A stretch of 64,000 nt of DNA from Sporolactobacillus pectinivorans (GTDB taxonomy: Bacteria > Bacillota > Bacilli > Bacillales > Sporolactobacillaceae). The stretch's first letter is position 1; the number at the start of each line of letters is the position of its first letter. This document shows positions 43,748-52,136 of this stretch, in pieces. The translations under genes were made by a program, and so were the position numbers. The stretch spans positions 2,707,276 to 2,771,275 of the forward strand of contig NZ_NXGA01000001.1 in the NCBI RefSeq assembly GCF_002802965.1, in the 5' to 3' direction. The notes beneath the pieces were generated by a model, which did not search any database, was not told the origin of the DNA, and saw only the letters and a list, made by a program, of their open reading frames with translations.

Positions 43748-44563
43748 TTATCCTCTCGACTTGCCACCAGCGATATTGTAAGTTGTACCAGTGACGTAGT
43801 TCGCACGGTGGGAACTCAAATAGAGTACTAGATCTGCGACTTCCGATAGCTTACCGTCACGTCTGAGTGGAATCGATTTGTTTGTATACCCTTCACGCAG
43901 TTGCTGGACAGTGATCCCTCTTGTATACGCAAGAGCCTCTTCATAGGCAGGTGTACGCAATCCTGTTTTTTCAAGAATGCCTGGCGCAACGCCAACAACT
44001 CGAATACCGAACTTGCCCAGCTCTTTCGCCCACGATCTTGTGAAACTGTAGATGGCTGCTTTTGTTGCCGCATAGCCGCTTTGCCCTTCGGATCCTTCGA
44101 GACCACTTTCTGAAACCATGTTAATAATAACGCCTTTTCTAGCCTTCACCATTTCTCGTCCGGCAAGCTGGGAAAAGAGAAAAACACCTTTTTGATTAAT
44201 GCTAATCATTCTATCAAGCGTTTCATCGCTCAATTCGAAACTGCTGTTCTCTTCTTTCTCATCCACCAACAATCGCGGTAAATTAATACCGGCGTTATTC
44301 ACAAGCACATCAATCTTTCCAAACTTGCTGATTACTTCCTTAACTGTGTTTGCAACACTTTCCCGCTTTGCGACATTCGTCTGGACAAACAGCAGCTGAT
44401 TGTCTTTTGCCTTTGCAACCAAATCATGCGGCGGTTCTTGCAAATCTGCCAGCACCACATTCGCATTATTTTCAAGTAAGGATTCAACAACCGCTTTTCC
44501 GATTCCTGAAGAACCTCCTGTTACAATTACTGTCTGATCATCAAGTCCAAGCCATTTACTCAT
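43748..44563 (-). CDS. sorD: Sorbitol-6-phosphate 2-dehydrogenase SorD (SDR)
   Basis: A 271-residue short-chain dehydrogenase. VTGGSSGIGKAVVESL is the cofactor loop, VNNAGINLPRLL follows, and the catalytic Tyr/Lys pair is in GYAATKAAIYSF. In the sorbose pathway it oxidises glucitol 6-phosphate to fructose 6-phosphate, which enters glycolysis. It is the first gene of the operon, facing sorC. Confidence 0.85.
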   Translation of the reverse strand: MSKWLGLDDQTVIVTGGSSGIGKAVVESLLENNANVVLADLQEPPHDLVAKAKDNQLLFVQTNVAKRESVANTVKEVISKFGKIDVLVNNAGINLPRLLVDEKEENSSFELSDETLDRMISINQKGVFLFSQLAGREMVKARKGVIINMVSESGLEGSEGQSGYAATKAAIYSFTRSWAKELGKFGIRVVGVAPGILEKTGLRTPAYEEALAYTRGITVQQLREGYTNKSIPLRRDGKLSEVADLVLYLSSHRANYVTGTTYNIAGGKSRG

Positions 44564-44698
44564 CTTAAATTACCTCCAATATTATCGTGAAATTTATGAC
44601 AATGCGTTCAACCAGAAGCTTAGTAACATGCTTTTAGCCAACAGCATTGAACATTTGTGATTATAGAGACCATTTGTGTTACTCATTTCATTTATATT

Positions 44699-44713
44699 AT
44701 AAAACGCTTTCAT
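44699..44713. promoter_or_regulatory. Candidate cre (CcpA) site
   Basis: On the minus strand ATGAAAGCGTTTTAT matches the WTGNAANCGNWNNCW cre consensus at all but one position. It sits between sorD and sorC, where catabolite repression of the operon would act. Confidence 0.5.
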
Positions 44714-44870
44714 TGGGCGTCAACTTATAAATTGTTGCATATTTGTGAATTAAGCTCACAAACGTGCTCCAAATTTACAACATTATAAAATCAATATATA
44801 ATTAAGGCAAAATAAACTTGCACTAATAATCATTTAACGGTCAAATGTGCAAACTTCCTCGAGGCGCAAA

Positions 44871-45827
44871 ATGGATAGTATTGAAATGAAAAAACTTTAT
44901 ATAAACATCGCTCAGATGTACTATGATCAGAACATGACGCAAAACCAGATCGCGCAAAGGACGGGAATCAACCGGACATCCATCAGCCGAATTCTAAAGA
45001 AAATTCGGGAAGATGGCATTGTAAAAATTATTATCAATTACGATCTGAATAATGTTTCATTAGCCCAAAAACTGAGAAACAGGTTTAATCTGAAGTATGT
45101 AAGCGTTGTTCCCGTAAACAGTGAACAGCAAAAGCGTGTCAGGCTGACCGCGATTGGCCAGGCATGCGCAAAATTTTTAGAACAAGTTGTTGAAGATAAT
45201 GATGTAATCGGTTTATCATGGGGAAGCACTTTGGCTTCCGTCGTCGAAGCACTAGCCCCTTCTGCCGTAAAGAATAATGTATCTTGCGTCCCTATAGTAG
45301 GAGGGCCATCGGGAAAACTGGAGAGCCAATACCACGTCAATACGATTTGCTATGGTGTGGCTCAGAAATTTAGGGGAAAATCATTGCTGATTGATTTCCC
45401 AGCCATTGTTGAGAAAACATCTATGAAAAATGATATTTTGGAGACCCATTACTACAAAGAAATTGATAATATGTGGGATCACATCAGTATTGCAGTATTT
45501 GGTGTGGGTTCATTGCAGATCGCTGAAAATTCGACGTGGCATGCCTTTTATGGGGATAAGGCGATCACAAAACTGAAATCAGAGGGAGTTGCCGGAGATA
45601 TCTGTTCTCGATTTTACGATATAAATGGAGCGATCATTCAGACACATTTATCCGATCGAACAATATCGATACAACTTGATAAACTTAGGAAAGCAAGATA
45701 CGCGATCGGTGTTGCCGAATCTGTAGAAAAGGTTCCTGGAATTATTGGTGCTTTAAGAGGCCACTATATGAACGTTCTAATCACGACAGAAGAAACAGCA
45801 ACAGCTATTCTTGAAGAGACAGATTAA
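44871..45827 (+). CDS. sorC: SorC-family sugar-binding regulator
   Basis: A 318-residue regulator from ATG at 44871, preceded by GAGGCGC; the frame extends to 44847. The helix-turn-helix is MTQNQIAQRTGINRTSISRI, and a sugar-phosphate-isomerase-like effector domain follows (GLSWGSTLASVVEAL, FGVGSLQIAEN, GDICSRFYDINGA). SorC is an activator/repressor responding to L-sorbose in Klebsiella. Here it is divergent from the operon, whereas in Klebsiella it precedes sorD in the same direction. Confidence 0.87.
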   Translation: MDSIEMKKLYINIAQMYYDQNMTQNQIAQRTGINRTSISRILKKIREDGIVKIIINYDLNNVSLAQKLRNRFNLKYVSVVPVNSEQQKRVRLTAIGQACAKFLEQVVEDNDVIGLSWGSTLASVVEALAPSAVKNNVSCVPIVGGPSGKLESQYHVNTICYGVAQKFRGKSLLIDFPAIVEKTSMKNDILETHYYKEIDNMWDHISIAVFGVGSLQIAENSTWHAFYGDKAITKLKSEGVAGDICSRFYDINGAIIQTHLSDRTISIQLDKLRKARYAIGVAESVEKVPGIIGALRGHYMNVLITTEETATAILEETD

Positions 45828-45996
45828 TTTAGTAGTCAGGTGTTAATTGACGAGGTAACTCATATGATTCATAAGGAATCTCGGATCTATCAGAACAAAT
45901 AAAGTTATATTGTTTACAGCAAGCTAGCAGTTGCTATATAAAAAAACGGCAAATTTTTTGGCGAATAAATCATTATAGAAATAAACAGGGATATTT

Positions 45997-46006
45997 ACCC
46001 ATATAT
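45997..46006. repeat. Target site duplication, left copy
   Basis: ACCCATATAT, identical to 47289-47298, directly abutting the left terminal repeat. Confidence 0.9.
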
Positions 46007-47288
46007 CAGGGCAAACGCATTAGAAATTCTGATTGATCGCGTGCTACAATGAGTGCAACAAATGAATTATGAACGATCCGAGAGGCGATAAGCCAGCGCA
46101 AGCACCGTTTTTAAATAGGGAAAATCAAAACCTGCTTTTAACCGCTTTCCTCGAATACTCCGCTTACTCGTTGTCTCCTGCTTCAGTAAATTGACCACGC
46201 ATCGGCGCAGCAGAGCCATATTCTGCGCACTATTTTTCAGACGCATGCGCTGCTCGTCCTCTCGGAACGTGACATCAAGCACGTGATGAAGTCCATTTTC
46301 GATCTGCCAGTGCTGGCGCACGGCTTTAGCGAATGTTTTCGCATCGCTGGAAAGTGAGGATAGATAGAACCGGCGTTCCACGCTGACCTGATCACCAGTC
46401 TGCCGTTCAGACTCAACCACACCGACACTTTTAAGTCCTTTCCATTCCTCTTTTTGATCCAAAAAATCAATGGCGTCGGTCGTCCAGTAACGGCGGACAT
46501 CGACACGACCATGACCTTTTTCGACCTGTTTATAGAAGCTGTGCGGGACATCCTTAAACGCATTTTTCTGTGCGTCTTCCAGATACAGTCGGACGTCTTC
46601 ATGGAGCGTGGACTGGTTGCCTTTCAGAGCCAGCACATAATCCGCTTCTTTCTCCCTGATCTTGGCGGCAATGTCTTTCTGGCAGCCCATCGCATCGATC
46701 GTGACGATACAGCCTTTGAGCTTCAGCAGGTCAAGCAGCTCGGGAATAACGGTGATTTCATTCGTTTTTCCCTCCACTTTTCGCCGGGCTAGTACCGCCT
46801 TTTGTTCGGTTGCCCATGCGCATAAGGTATGAATCGCTCGCTTGTTAGCCGCACGATGATGGGAACCGCGCAACGTTTTCCCGTCAATGGCCACGATTTC
46901 GCCCTCGGTGAGCGTATAGACGTCGGCTGTCCAATTCATGAAGCAACGTTCAACAGTCTCAGGATCGAGCAGAGAAAAGACCCGGGCAAAAGTGTCATGA
47001 GAAGGGATGCCATTCGGTAGCTCAAGGAAACTTTCAAACCACTCTTTACGGGCGTAGCCGAACTCCTCCATGTCAGTGAACGAATCAATGGCGCAAATCG
47101 TCGCAGTCAGGGCGATGGTCAGGATATCAATCAGATTATGTCGCAGATGATTCCCGCTGCGTGGATCAGGTATGTCGGTGGTCGATCAAATGTTTCGTCA
47201 TGAGTACATGTCTCCTAAAACGGTCTTTTCTTCACATTTTACCGTTTTTAGGAATAATATTCCTCATTTTTTAAATGCGTAAGCCCTG
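46007..47288 (-). mobile_element. ISAs1-family insertion sequence with target duplication
   Basis: A 1,282-bp element bounded by imperfect inverted repeats (left CAGGGCAAACGCATTAGAAA, right end read inward CAGGGCTTACGCATTTAAAA). It is flanked by identical 10-bp target copies ACCCATATAT at 45997-46006 and 47289-47298. It carries one transposase gene with a frameshift. It inserted into a small hairpin-bearing repeat whose other copy lies at 54565. Confidence 0.9.
46067..47201 (-). pseudogene. ISAs1-family transposase, frameshifted near its start
   Basis: Transposase of the H-repeat/ISAs1 type: EIVAIDGKTLRGSHHRAANK, IVTIDAMGCQKDIAAKI and VLALKGNQSTLHEDV. The catalytic DDE residues fall in IDGKT, IDAMG and the C-terminal RQHWQIENGLHH(V). 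The start at 47201 (MTKHLID, AGGAG upstream) is out of frame with the rest by one extra base near 47177. The intact downstream reading frame alone begins at 47071, after the conserved DIPDPR block. Without frameshift rescue the enzyme lacks its N-terminus. Confidence 0.8.
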
Positions 47289-47298
47289 ACCCATATAT
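47289..47298. repeat. Target site duplication, right copy
   Basis: ACCCATATAT immediately after the right terminal repeat of the insertion sequence. Confidence 0.9.
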
Positions 47299-47380
47299 TA
47301 TCTAAACTTGCAAAATACTAAAGAGCGGCAAACACCTCTTATACAATAAAGAAGTATTTACCGCTTTAAAATCAAGAACC
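47289..47380. repeat. Hairpin repeat copy A, right part (left part 45975-46006)
   Basis: With the insertion sequence and one target copy removed, this joins 45975-46006 to give a sequence closely matching 54565-54690. The hairpin arms AGCGGCAAACACCTCTT and AAGAAGTATTTACCGCT pair with a few G-U pairs. Confidence 0.6.
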
Positions 47381-47417
47381 TCTTCTGCTACGCAGTTAAG
47401 ATGGACTGCGAAAAACA

Positions 47418-47791
47418 TTATCGCCTTGTCCGTGTATAGAAATTGATTAGTTTCCATCGGGATCTTTGAAATAAAATGAGCGATTGCTCCATTCTTGCGT
47501 AGTTAAAGGTTTAGCAATTTCAACATTGAGCTTTTTAACACGCTCATATTCTTCCTCCACATTGTCTACGTTAAATTCAAGTTCCAAACTTTTATTGAAT
47601 GCTGGCTTTGTTGTCCCGGCAGCATACTTTTCCTGAGCATCAAAACTAAAGAAAGAAAGGATACCACCATCAGTTGGAAACTCGACATAATCTTTCCCAA
47701 AAATTTGTGGTTGGATTTGTAATACTAATTTATAAAAATCGCATAATTCATTTACTCTATTGGTAATTATGCAGCTATGCGTAAGTTTCAT
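47418..47791 (-). pseudogene. VOC-family protein with a C-terminal frameshift
   Basis: From ATG at 47791 the frame encodes a VOC protein: MKLTHSCIITNRVNELCDFY, KSLELEFNVDNVEEEYERVK, and RSFYFKDPDGN followed directly by TAA. Restoring one missing base after GGAAAC gives LINFYTRTRR to a stop at 47418, the end expected for this family. The last metal-binding strand is therefore lost or the site is a sequencing error. The frame runs upstream to 47890 with an unrelated C-terminal-looking scrap. Confidence 0.6.
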
Positions 47792-47941
47792 GTTCTCTAA
47801 TTTCTCCCCAATTAATTCTGATAAAGTTTCGTAGTAGAACGCGCACCAGAAATACTGATTTGAAGTAGAATCATCAACTCGGCGAATCAATTAATTTCTT
47901 TTTTCAAGAGAGATTACTATTTAGTATCTAACTCAGCAGGT

Positions 47942-48754
47942 TCAAGGACGGGAGCGACTTTTACGCCATAATAAAGTTTCCAGTGAATCGGTCACTGAAT
48001 CCCATGCCGATGACGACGGATCGATAATCTTAAAGTGTTCCATCTCTGGAAGCACTACCAAACTGACTTTATCCCCTAGTTCAATAGCCCTGCGATGATA
48101 CTCAACACTCAACTCGACTGGAACATCGCAGTCAAGATCACCATGAACTAAAATTTGCTCAATGTCCAAAGGCAACAATTCAATAGGCGAAGCTAAGCGA
48201 TAACGATCAGGCACTTCTTGCGGTGTTCCACCAATAAATGATGCTACGGGACTACTAATCCCTTTTTCAACATGAATGTTCCACATTTTCTGCAAATCCG
48301 AAACCCCTGCCAAGCTTATTACACCCTGTATAGGTATCAGCAGAGGACTACCCAGCTCATCCGTCCGAATTTTGCTTGTTCGGGACGCCAACCAGAGGGC
48401 CAAATGTCCACCCGCTGAATGCCCAAGAATGACCACACGAGAAAGATCAAGCGGAAAATGTTCCTCGAGCTGGGACAAGTGATTAACAGCATCTACTACA
48501 TCATGAAATGTCCCTGCCCAACCTCCTCCATCTTCTCCGACACGGCGATACTCGATATTCCACGTAGCGTAACCACGGCGAACTAAATCTTCATCAAGTG
48601 GATCAATTTCTCCAAGCCCATATTTTGATTTCCAAAATCCTCCGTGTATCGTAACAACAACGGGACAATACTCAGACGATTCGGGTACACGCAATATTCC
48701 GAATTGTGACGGGTTATCTCCATATGCTATATGAATCGAAGAAATAAATGCCAA
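47942..48754 (-). CDS. Kynurenine-formamidase-like esterase (alpha/beta-hydrolase)
   Basis: A 270-residue hydrolase from TTG at 48754, nine bases after AGGAGG. VTIHGGFWKSKYG is the HGGxW oxyanion motif, VILGHSAGGHLALW holds the nucleophile Ser, LVHGDLDCDVP supplies the acid and LPEMEHFKII the His. This combination is typical of arylformamidases and BD-FAE-like esterases. No other tryptophan-breakdown genes are near, so the substrate is open. The N-terminus overlaps the XtrA-like gene by about 40 bases. Confidence 0.8.
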   Translation of the reverse strand: MAFISSIHIAYGDNPSQFGILRVPESSEYCPVVVTIHGGFWKSKYGLGEIDPLDEDLVRRGYATWNIEYRRVGEDGGGWAGTFHDVVDAVNHLSQLEEHFPLDLSRVVILGHSAGGHLALWLASRTSKIRTDELGSPLLIPIQGVISLAGVSDLQKMWNIHVEKGISSPVASFIGGTPQEVPDRYRLASPIELLPLDIEQILVHGDLDCDVPVELSVEYHRRAIELGDKVSLVVLPEMEHFKIIDPSSSAWDSVTDSLETLLWRKSRSRP

Positions 48755-48998
48755 TGTAAAAACCTCCTGAATCAACTAATTTAATCGGTAAATAATTGTT
48801 CAAAACCCTTCCCTCGTCCCATTTCACGCGCTTCACCTCACCTTGCCCTGGTACGATGGCCGTTTCCCCGTGTTCCGGAAGTTCCGTCATCCTTGCTTGC
48901 CCGTCACACATCACAACGGCAAAAGGTTCCTTATTTCCAATCATATCAATATTTAACCGCATTGGGCGCGGATCTACATCTATTTTTTTTAATCGCAT
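48714..48998 (-). CDS. XtrA-like phage protein with altered C-terminus
   Basis: The N-terminal 65 residues (MRLKKIDVDPRPMRLNIDM, PFAVVMCDGQARMTELPEHG, then KRVKWDEG) resemble XtrA, a small protein of PBSX-like prophages. After WDEG the frame runs on for about 30 residues over the hydrolase start. Deleting one base would end it as WDEGGF, so a frameshift is likely. Function of XtrA is unknown. It is a phage relic. Confidence 0.5.
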   Translation of the reverse strand: MRLKKIDVDPRPMRLNIDMIGNKEPFAVVMCDGQARMTELPEHGETAIVPGQGEVKRVKWDEGRVLNNYLPIKLVDSGGFYIGIYFFDSYSIWR

Positions 48999-49036
48999 CG
49001 GATTCCCTCCCGTGGTAAAATTAACCTATTGAGTTG

Positions 49037-49060
49037 GCTCGGAGAGATCCGAGCTTTTTT
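49037..49060 (+). terminator. Leader hairpin 1
   Basis: GCTCGGA and TCCGAGC pair perfectly around GAGA, followed by six T and then the ribosome site of the next small gene. A related hairpin precedes the next small gene. Confidence 0.65.
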
Positions 49061-49079
49061 ATAAGGAGTGGAGGCTACT

Positions 49080-49289
49080 TTGAATTCTAAATATGCCACT
49101 ATCATAAATGTTATTTGTCTCTTATTGCTCGCTTTTTCTAGAAATTATGTGATTAAATCAATAGTTTTTTCTATATTTACGATTGAATCAATTATTGACG
49201 CATACAAAGAACCTAAATTGTTGAATATTCTAATCTACCCTGTTTTGGTCATTATTCTTTTCGTCGGCTTTTTTGTATTTGCTTGGTAA
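49080..49289 (+). CDS. Small two-helix membrane protein
   Basis: A 69-residue protein starting at TTG (49080), five bases after GTGGAGG. It has two hydrophobic segments (ATIINVICLLLLAFSR and LIYPVLVIILFVGFFVFAW) separated by a charged loop with YKEPK. No family is recognised. Together with the next gene it forms a pair with the same leader architecture, like cassette-type immunity or membrane-stress peptides; that is conjecture. Confidence 0.5.
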   Translation: MNSKYATIINVICLLLLAFSRNYVIKSIVFSIFTIESIIDAYKEPKLLNILIYPVLVIILFVGFFVFAW

Positions 49290-49297
49290 CCCAACTT

Positions 49298-49318
49298 TCG
49301 GAACGATCCGAGTTTTTT
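49298..49318 (+). terminator. Leader hairpin 2
   Basis: TCGGA and TCCGA around ACGA, followed by GTTTTTTATTAAGGGG, parallel to leader hairpin 1. Confidence 0.5.
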
Positions 49319-49336
49319 ATTAAGGGGATGCAATTA

Positions 49337-49502
49337 ATGAATTGGAAATTATATTCATGGCTTGCTATACCTTTTCTCCTTCTTGCGTTTTTTTATGATT
49401 TTTACTCCAAACGGTCAATATTCATGGGCAATTCTTACACCTGTTGCCTTCTGGATTATTTACCATATCATTTATCCGGATGTGATGACGGGACCCGGAT
49501 GA
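49337..49502 (+). pseudogene. Small membrane protein with frameshift
   Basis: ATG at 49337, 13 bases after AAGGGG, begins MNWKLYSWLAIPFLLLAFFY. At TCCAAACGG one extra A shifts the frame; the alternative frame continues NGQYSWAILTPVAFWIIYHI, then a stop at 49502. The restored product has two hydrophobic segments like its neighbour. Its last ten codons overlap the Dam-like scrap on the other strand, marking a recombination joint near 49475. Confidence 0.5.
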
Positions 49503-49546
49503 TCAATCAGAGCCGCAAGCAGTTCGGCATGTTCATCGTTCGTCAT
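49472..49546 (-). pseudogene. DNA adenine methylase (Dam-type) fragment
   Basis: The reverse frame reads MTNDEHAELLAALIDHPGPV then ITSG and stop. (D/E)xHxxLLxxLxxHPGPVLxSGY is the C-terminal block of phage D12-class adenine methylases. It is joined directly to the RusA fragment. Confidence 0.5.
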
Positions 49547-49695
49547 TGGGGCCGGTTCTGGCTAGCCAACAATTTGACATACTTCTTGTACCCCCTGCTG
49601 TCCGGTGGATTCACGACCCGGGAAAATCCGCCAACTGTTGAAAATCGCGGCCGCCCTTGATCGATCGGTTCACCGTAGATTGTGAATTCAATCAT
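49543..49695 (-). pseudogene. RusA-type Holliday junction resolvase fragment
   Basis: Fifty residues from ATG at 49695: MIEFTIYGEPIDQGRPRFST, then SRVVNPPDSRGYKKYVKLLA and a stop. The GEPxxQGRPR start is specific to phage RusA endonucleases. The catalytic aspartates and the rest of the protein are missing. Confidence 0.7.
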
Positions 49696-50100
49696 CTTTC
49701 ACACCCCATTTTTTAATCGGATTTTTGATACATTTTAATCTGCCCTTAATATCAGTCTGATAAAGTGGACACCAGAGAGGATGGCACAAGTGGCCATCAT
49801 CGGTATTGGCGATGGCGGGGCCAATGCTATTTTTTTAGTCAATCATCCGTATCGCCCACCTTAAATCAATCAACCACATCCGGGTGTGCTTCAGCAATAA
49901 TTTCAATCGCTGTTTACATACCCTGATTAAATCCTCTATTCCATTTTTCTTCCCAACATCACTATTGAACGTTTCAATAAATTTCTCTTTGCAATGTTAT
50001 AGGCTTAACAATCTCTCTGATTTTAGTGCTTCAATCCAATCTTCAACTTCTTCTAGGCTCGGCCATTTTATTTGATTGAAGTTGGGTACCAATTACGTAA
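49696..50100. other. Interval with unidentified relics
   Basis: No intact gene. A minus-strand stretch near 50000-50070 reads KWPSLEEVEDWIEALKSERL and may be the scrap of a helical protein; nothing else is recognised. Confidence 0.35.
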
Positions 50101-50102
50101 AA

Positions 50103-50134
50103 GAAGCCGAAGAGATTAATCACTCTTCGGCTTC
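50103..50134 (-). terminator. Terminator of the multidrug MFS gene
   Basis: GAAGCCGAAGAG and CTCTTCGGCTTC form a perfect 12-bp stem around an 8-base loop, followed on the minus strand by TTTT. Confidence 0.8.
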
Positions 50135-50200
50135 TCAGTCTGCAATGAATTCAATGAACTAAGCCAGTTAGTTGAGAGGTAACGAATCAGTTAGGAGCTT

Positions 50201-51661
50201 TCAGCTCGTTTTTCGAGATTTGCACCAGATTCTGTTACTTTTACGCAAACGCATCCAAACACGATAAACCGTAATCAGCCATGCCACAATAACCAAGAAA
50301 ATCGCTGATGTGAATGCGACATACATACCATAAACAAACACGTTACCATTACCAGTTGGATAATTCGTAATACTGTGTCCCAACTTGTGGCTCATTGCTG
50401 CATAAAGTGCAGTGGTGACTAAACTCGTCCCCATGATCAACCCAAGATTTCGTGCCAGAGAACTCAATGCACCGGCTACACCAAGCATTGAGTTTGGTGC
50501 ATTAGACATAATCAAGGCGTTATTCGGTGTTTGGAAGAAGGCCATCCCAAATCCGCCCATCATCAACAAGATAACCATAACTACAAATGATGTCTGCACA
50601 TCAACAATACGCCAACCAAAAAATGATGCACCAAGAATCGTCAAACCAAACAACGTCACGTATTCTTGATCAAATTGATCCGCCAAGTAACCTGAAATGG
50701 GCGCACCAATCAACATGGTCACTGGCCAAATCATTAAATAAATACCAGCCATACCTGAACTAATCCCACGCAAGTTTTCAAAATAGAATGGCATCAACAC
50801 GTCAATGAAGTAGCTGCTGGTGAAAACCAAGAATACTGCAACCAAACTAATCGTAAACAGTGACGACCTGAAAATCGTCAAATTCAACAGTGGGTCATCC
50901 ACACGCAACTCTTGGCGGATAAAAGCGATAAACAAGATTACAGACACTACAAACAATGTAACTGGTAGTAATGTCGTGAACCCTTGCTCCTGGCCTATAT
51001 TAACAGCGAGGAAGAAGATGCTAATTGTGAAGAAGAGCGTCACAATACCCGACCAATCAAACTGAACAGCTTCACTGCGTGCCGTTGACTTTGGAAAGAC
51101 GAGCGAACCAATAACGATAGCAATAATTCCTACCGGAACATTAATCCAGAAGATGTACGACCACTCAAGCCGTTCCAAAATCAATCCACCAACGCCAGGC
51201 CCAGCAATCATTCCTAATGACACGAATACTGAATTAAGTGACATCGCACGCGCACGCATATTAGCTGGCGCGGTTGCTGTAATAATGCCAAATCCATTAC
51301 TCATAATCATCGCGCCACCCAAAGCTTGGATAATACGCGCGAATAATAAAAACCACAAACCAAGATTAATGCCAGCCAGAAACGACCCGATGGTGAAGAT
51401 ATACATTCCGATGCGAAACACCTTAATTTTCCCCGCTTGATCACCCAGGCGACCGAAAAAAGTCAAAAGTCCAGAGATAACAATCAAATAAATCGAAACC
51501 GCCCATGTGGCTTGATTCATTGGGATATTCAACTCTTTAGACATAGTTGGCAGTGCAATATTAACGATTGACCCATCAATTGTGGCCATAAATGAAAATA
51601 GTGCAACGGCAGTCAATGTTAGCCATACCCGGCGCATTGACAACATTTTTGTTTTTACCAT
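50201..51661 (-). CDS. DHA2-type multidrug MFS transporter
   Basis: A 486-residue, 14-helix transporter from ATG at 51661, which follows GGAGGG; the frame continues to 51682. LPTMSKELNIPMNQATWAVS is the motif D1 region, LTFFGRLGDQAGKIK motif A, and GPGVGGLILERLEWSYIFWINVPVG motif C of the EmrB/QacA group. It exports drugs or bile-like compounds by proton antiport. It is controlled by the divergent MerR gene through a 19-bp operator. The sequence style differs from surrounding genes and suggests acquisition together with its regulator. Confidence 0.88.
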   Translation of the reverse strand: MVKTKMLSMRRVWLTLTAVALFSFMATIDGSIVNIALPTMSKELNIPMNQATWAVSIYLIVISGLLTFFGRLGDQAGKIKVFRIGMYIFTIGSFLAGINLGLWFLLFARIIQALGGAMIMSNGFGIITATAPANMRARAMSLNSVFVSLGMIAGPGVGGLILERLEWSYIFWINVPVGIIAIVIGSLVFPKSTARSEAVQFDWSGIVTLFFTISIFFLAVNIGQEQGFTTLLPVTLFVVSVILFIAFIRQELRVDDPLLNLTIFRSSLFTISLVAVFLVFTSSYFIDVLMPFYFENLRGISSGMAGIYLMIWPVTMLIGAPISGYLADQFDQEYVTLFGLTILGASFFGWRIVDVQTSFVVMVILLMMGGFGMAFFQTPNNALIMSNAPNSMLGVAGALSSLARNLGLIMGTSLVTTALYAAMSHKLGHSITNYPTGNGNVFVYGMYVAFTSAIFLVIVAWLITVYRVWMRLRKSNRIWCKSRKTS

Positions 51662-51719
51662 AAAAACCCTCCACATATCCAAGTTATCTGTTCTGTTTGT
51701 GATATAATTTATCCTATAC

Positions 51720-51738
51720 CCCTACAGTTACTGTAGGG
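51720..51738. promoter_or_regulatory. MerR operator (19-bp palindrome)
   Basis: CCCTACAGTTACTGTAGGG is a perfect 8-bp inverted repeat with a 3-bp centre. On the minus strand it is directly followed by TATAGG, so it fills the promoter spacer, the long-spacer geometry that MerR-family activators correct by DNA distortion. Confidence 0.7.
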
Positions 51739-51770
51739 AAACCCCTAAATTCCAAAAAAGGAGAATACAT

Positions 51771-52136
51771 TTGCTATTAATTGGACTACTCGCTAAGGAA
51801 AGCGGCATTTCCATTGGCACAATTCGCTTTTATGAGGAAAAAGGAATCCTTGAGGCGACAACTCGTGATGATAATAACAATCGTTTGTTTGATGAAGAGA
51901 CACTTAAATGGCTCACCTTTGTGAAGTACTTACGGAAAACTGGCATGAGTATCAAAGATATTCAACATTATCGCAAACTGATAGATGCCGGCGAAGAAAC
52001 CATCCCCGAGCGAATCAAGATTATAGAGCACCAAAAGCAAAAGGTTCTTGCTGAAATCGCCGATAAACAAGAACAAATTGCTCATCTGGATCATAAACTT
52101 GAGCGTTATCGTCAAGGTCACGATAATTATGTATAA
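51771..52136 (+). CDS. MerR-family transcriptional regulator
   Basis: A 121-residue regulator starting at TTG behind AAAAGGAG. The winged helix LAKESGISIGTIRFYEEKGI and RLFDEETLKWLTFVKYLRKT are typical MerR. A coiled-coil dimer helix (residues 75-115) has no C-terminal ligand domain and no cysteines, so it is not a metal sensor of the MerR/CueR kind. Its target is the divergent pump. Confidence 0.85.
   Translation: MLLIGLLAKESGISIGTIRFYEEKGILEATTRDDNNNRLFDEETLKWLTFVKYLRKTGMSIKDIQHYRKLIDAGEETIPERIKIIEHQKQKVLAEIADKQEQIAHLDHKLERYRQGHDNYV

Noticed and set aside
49283..49660. 125-codon forward ORF
   Set aside because: It is an artefact of the frameshift in the small membrane protein and then reads antisense through the RusA and Dam scraps.
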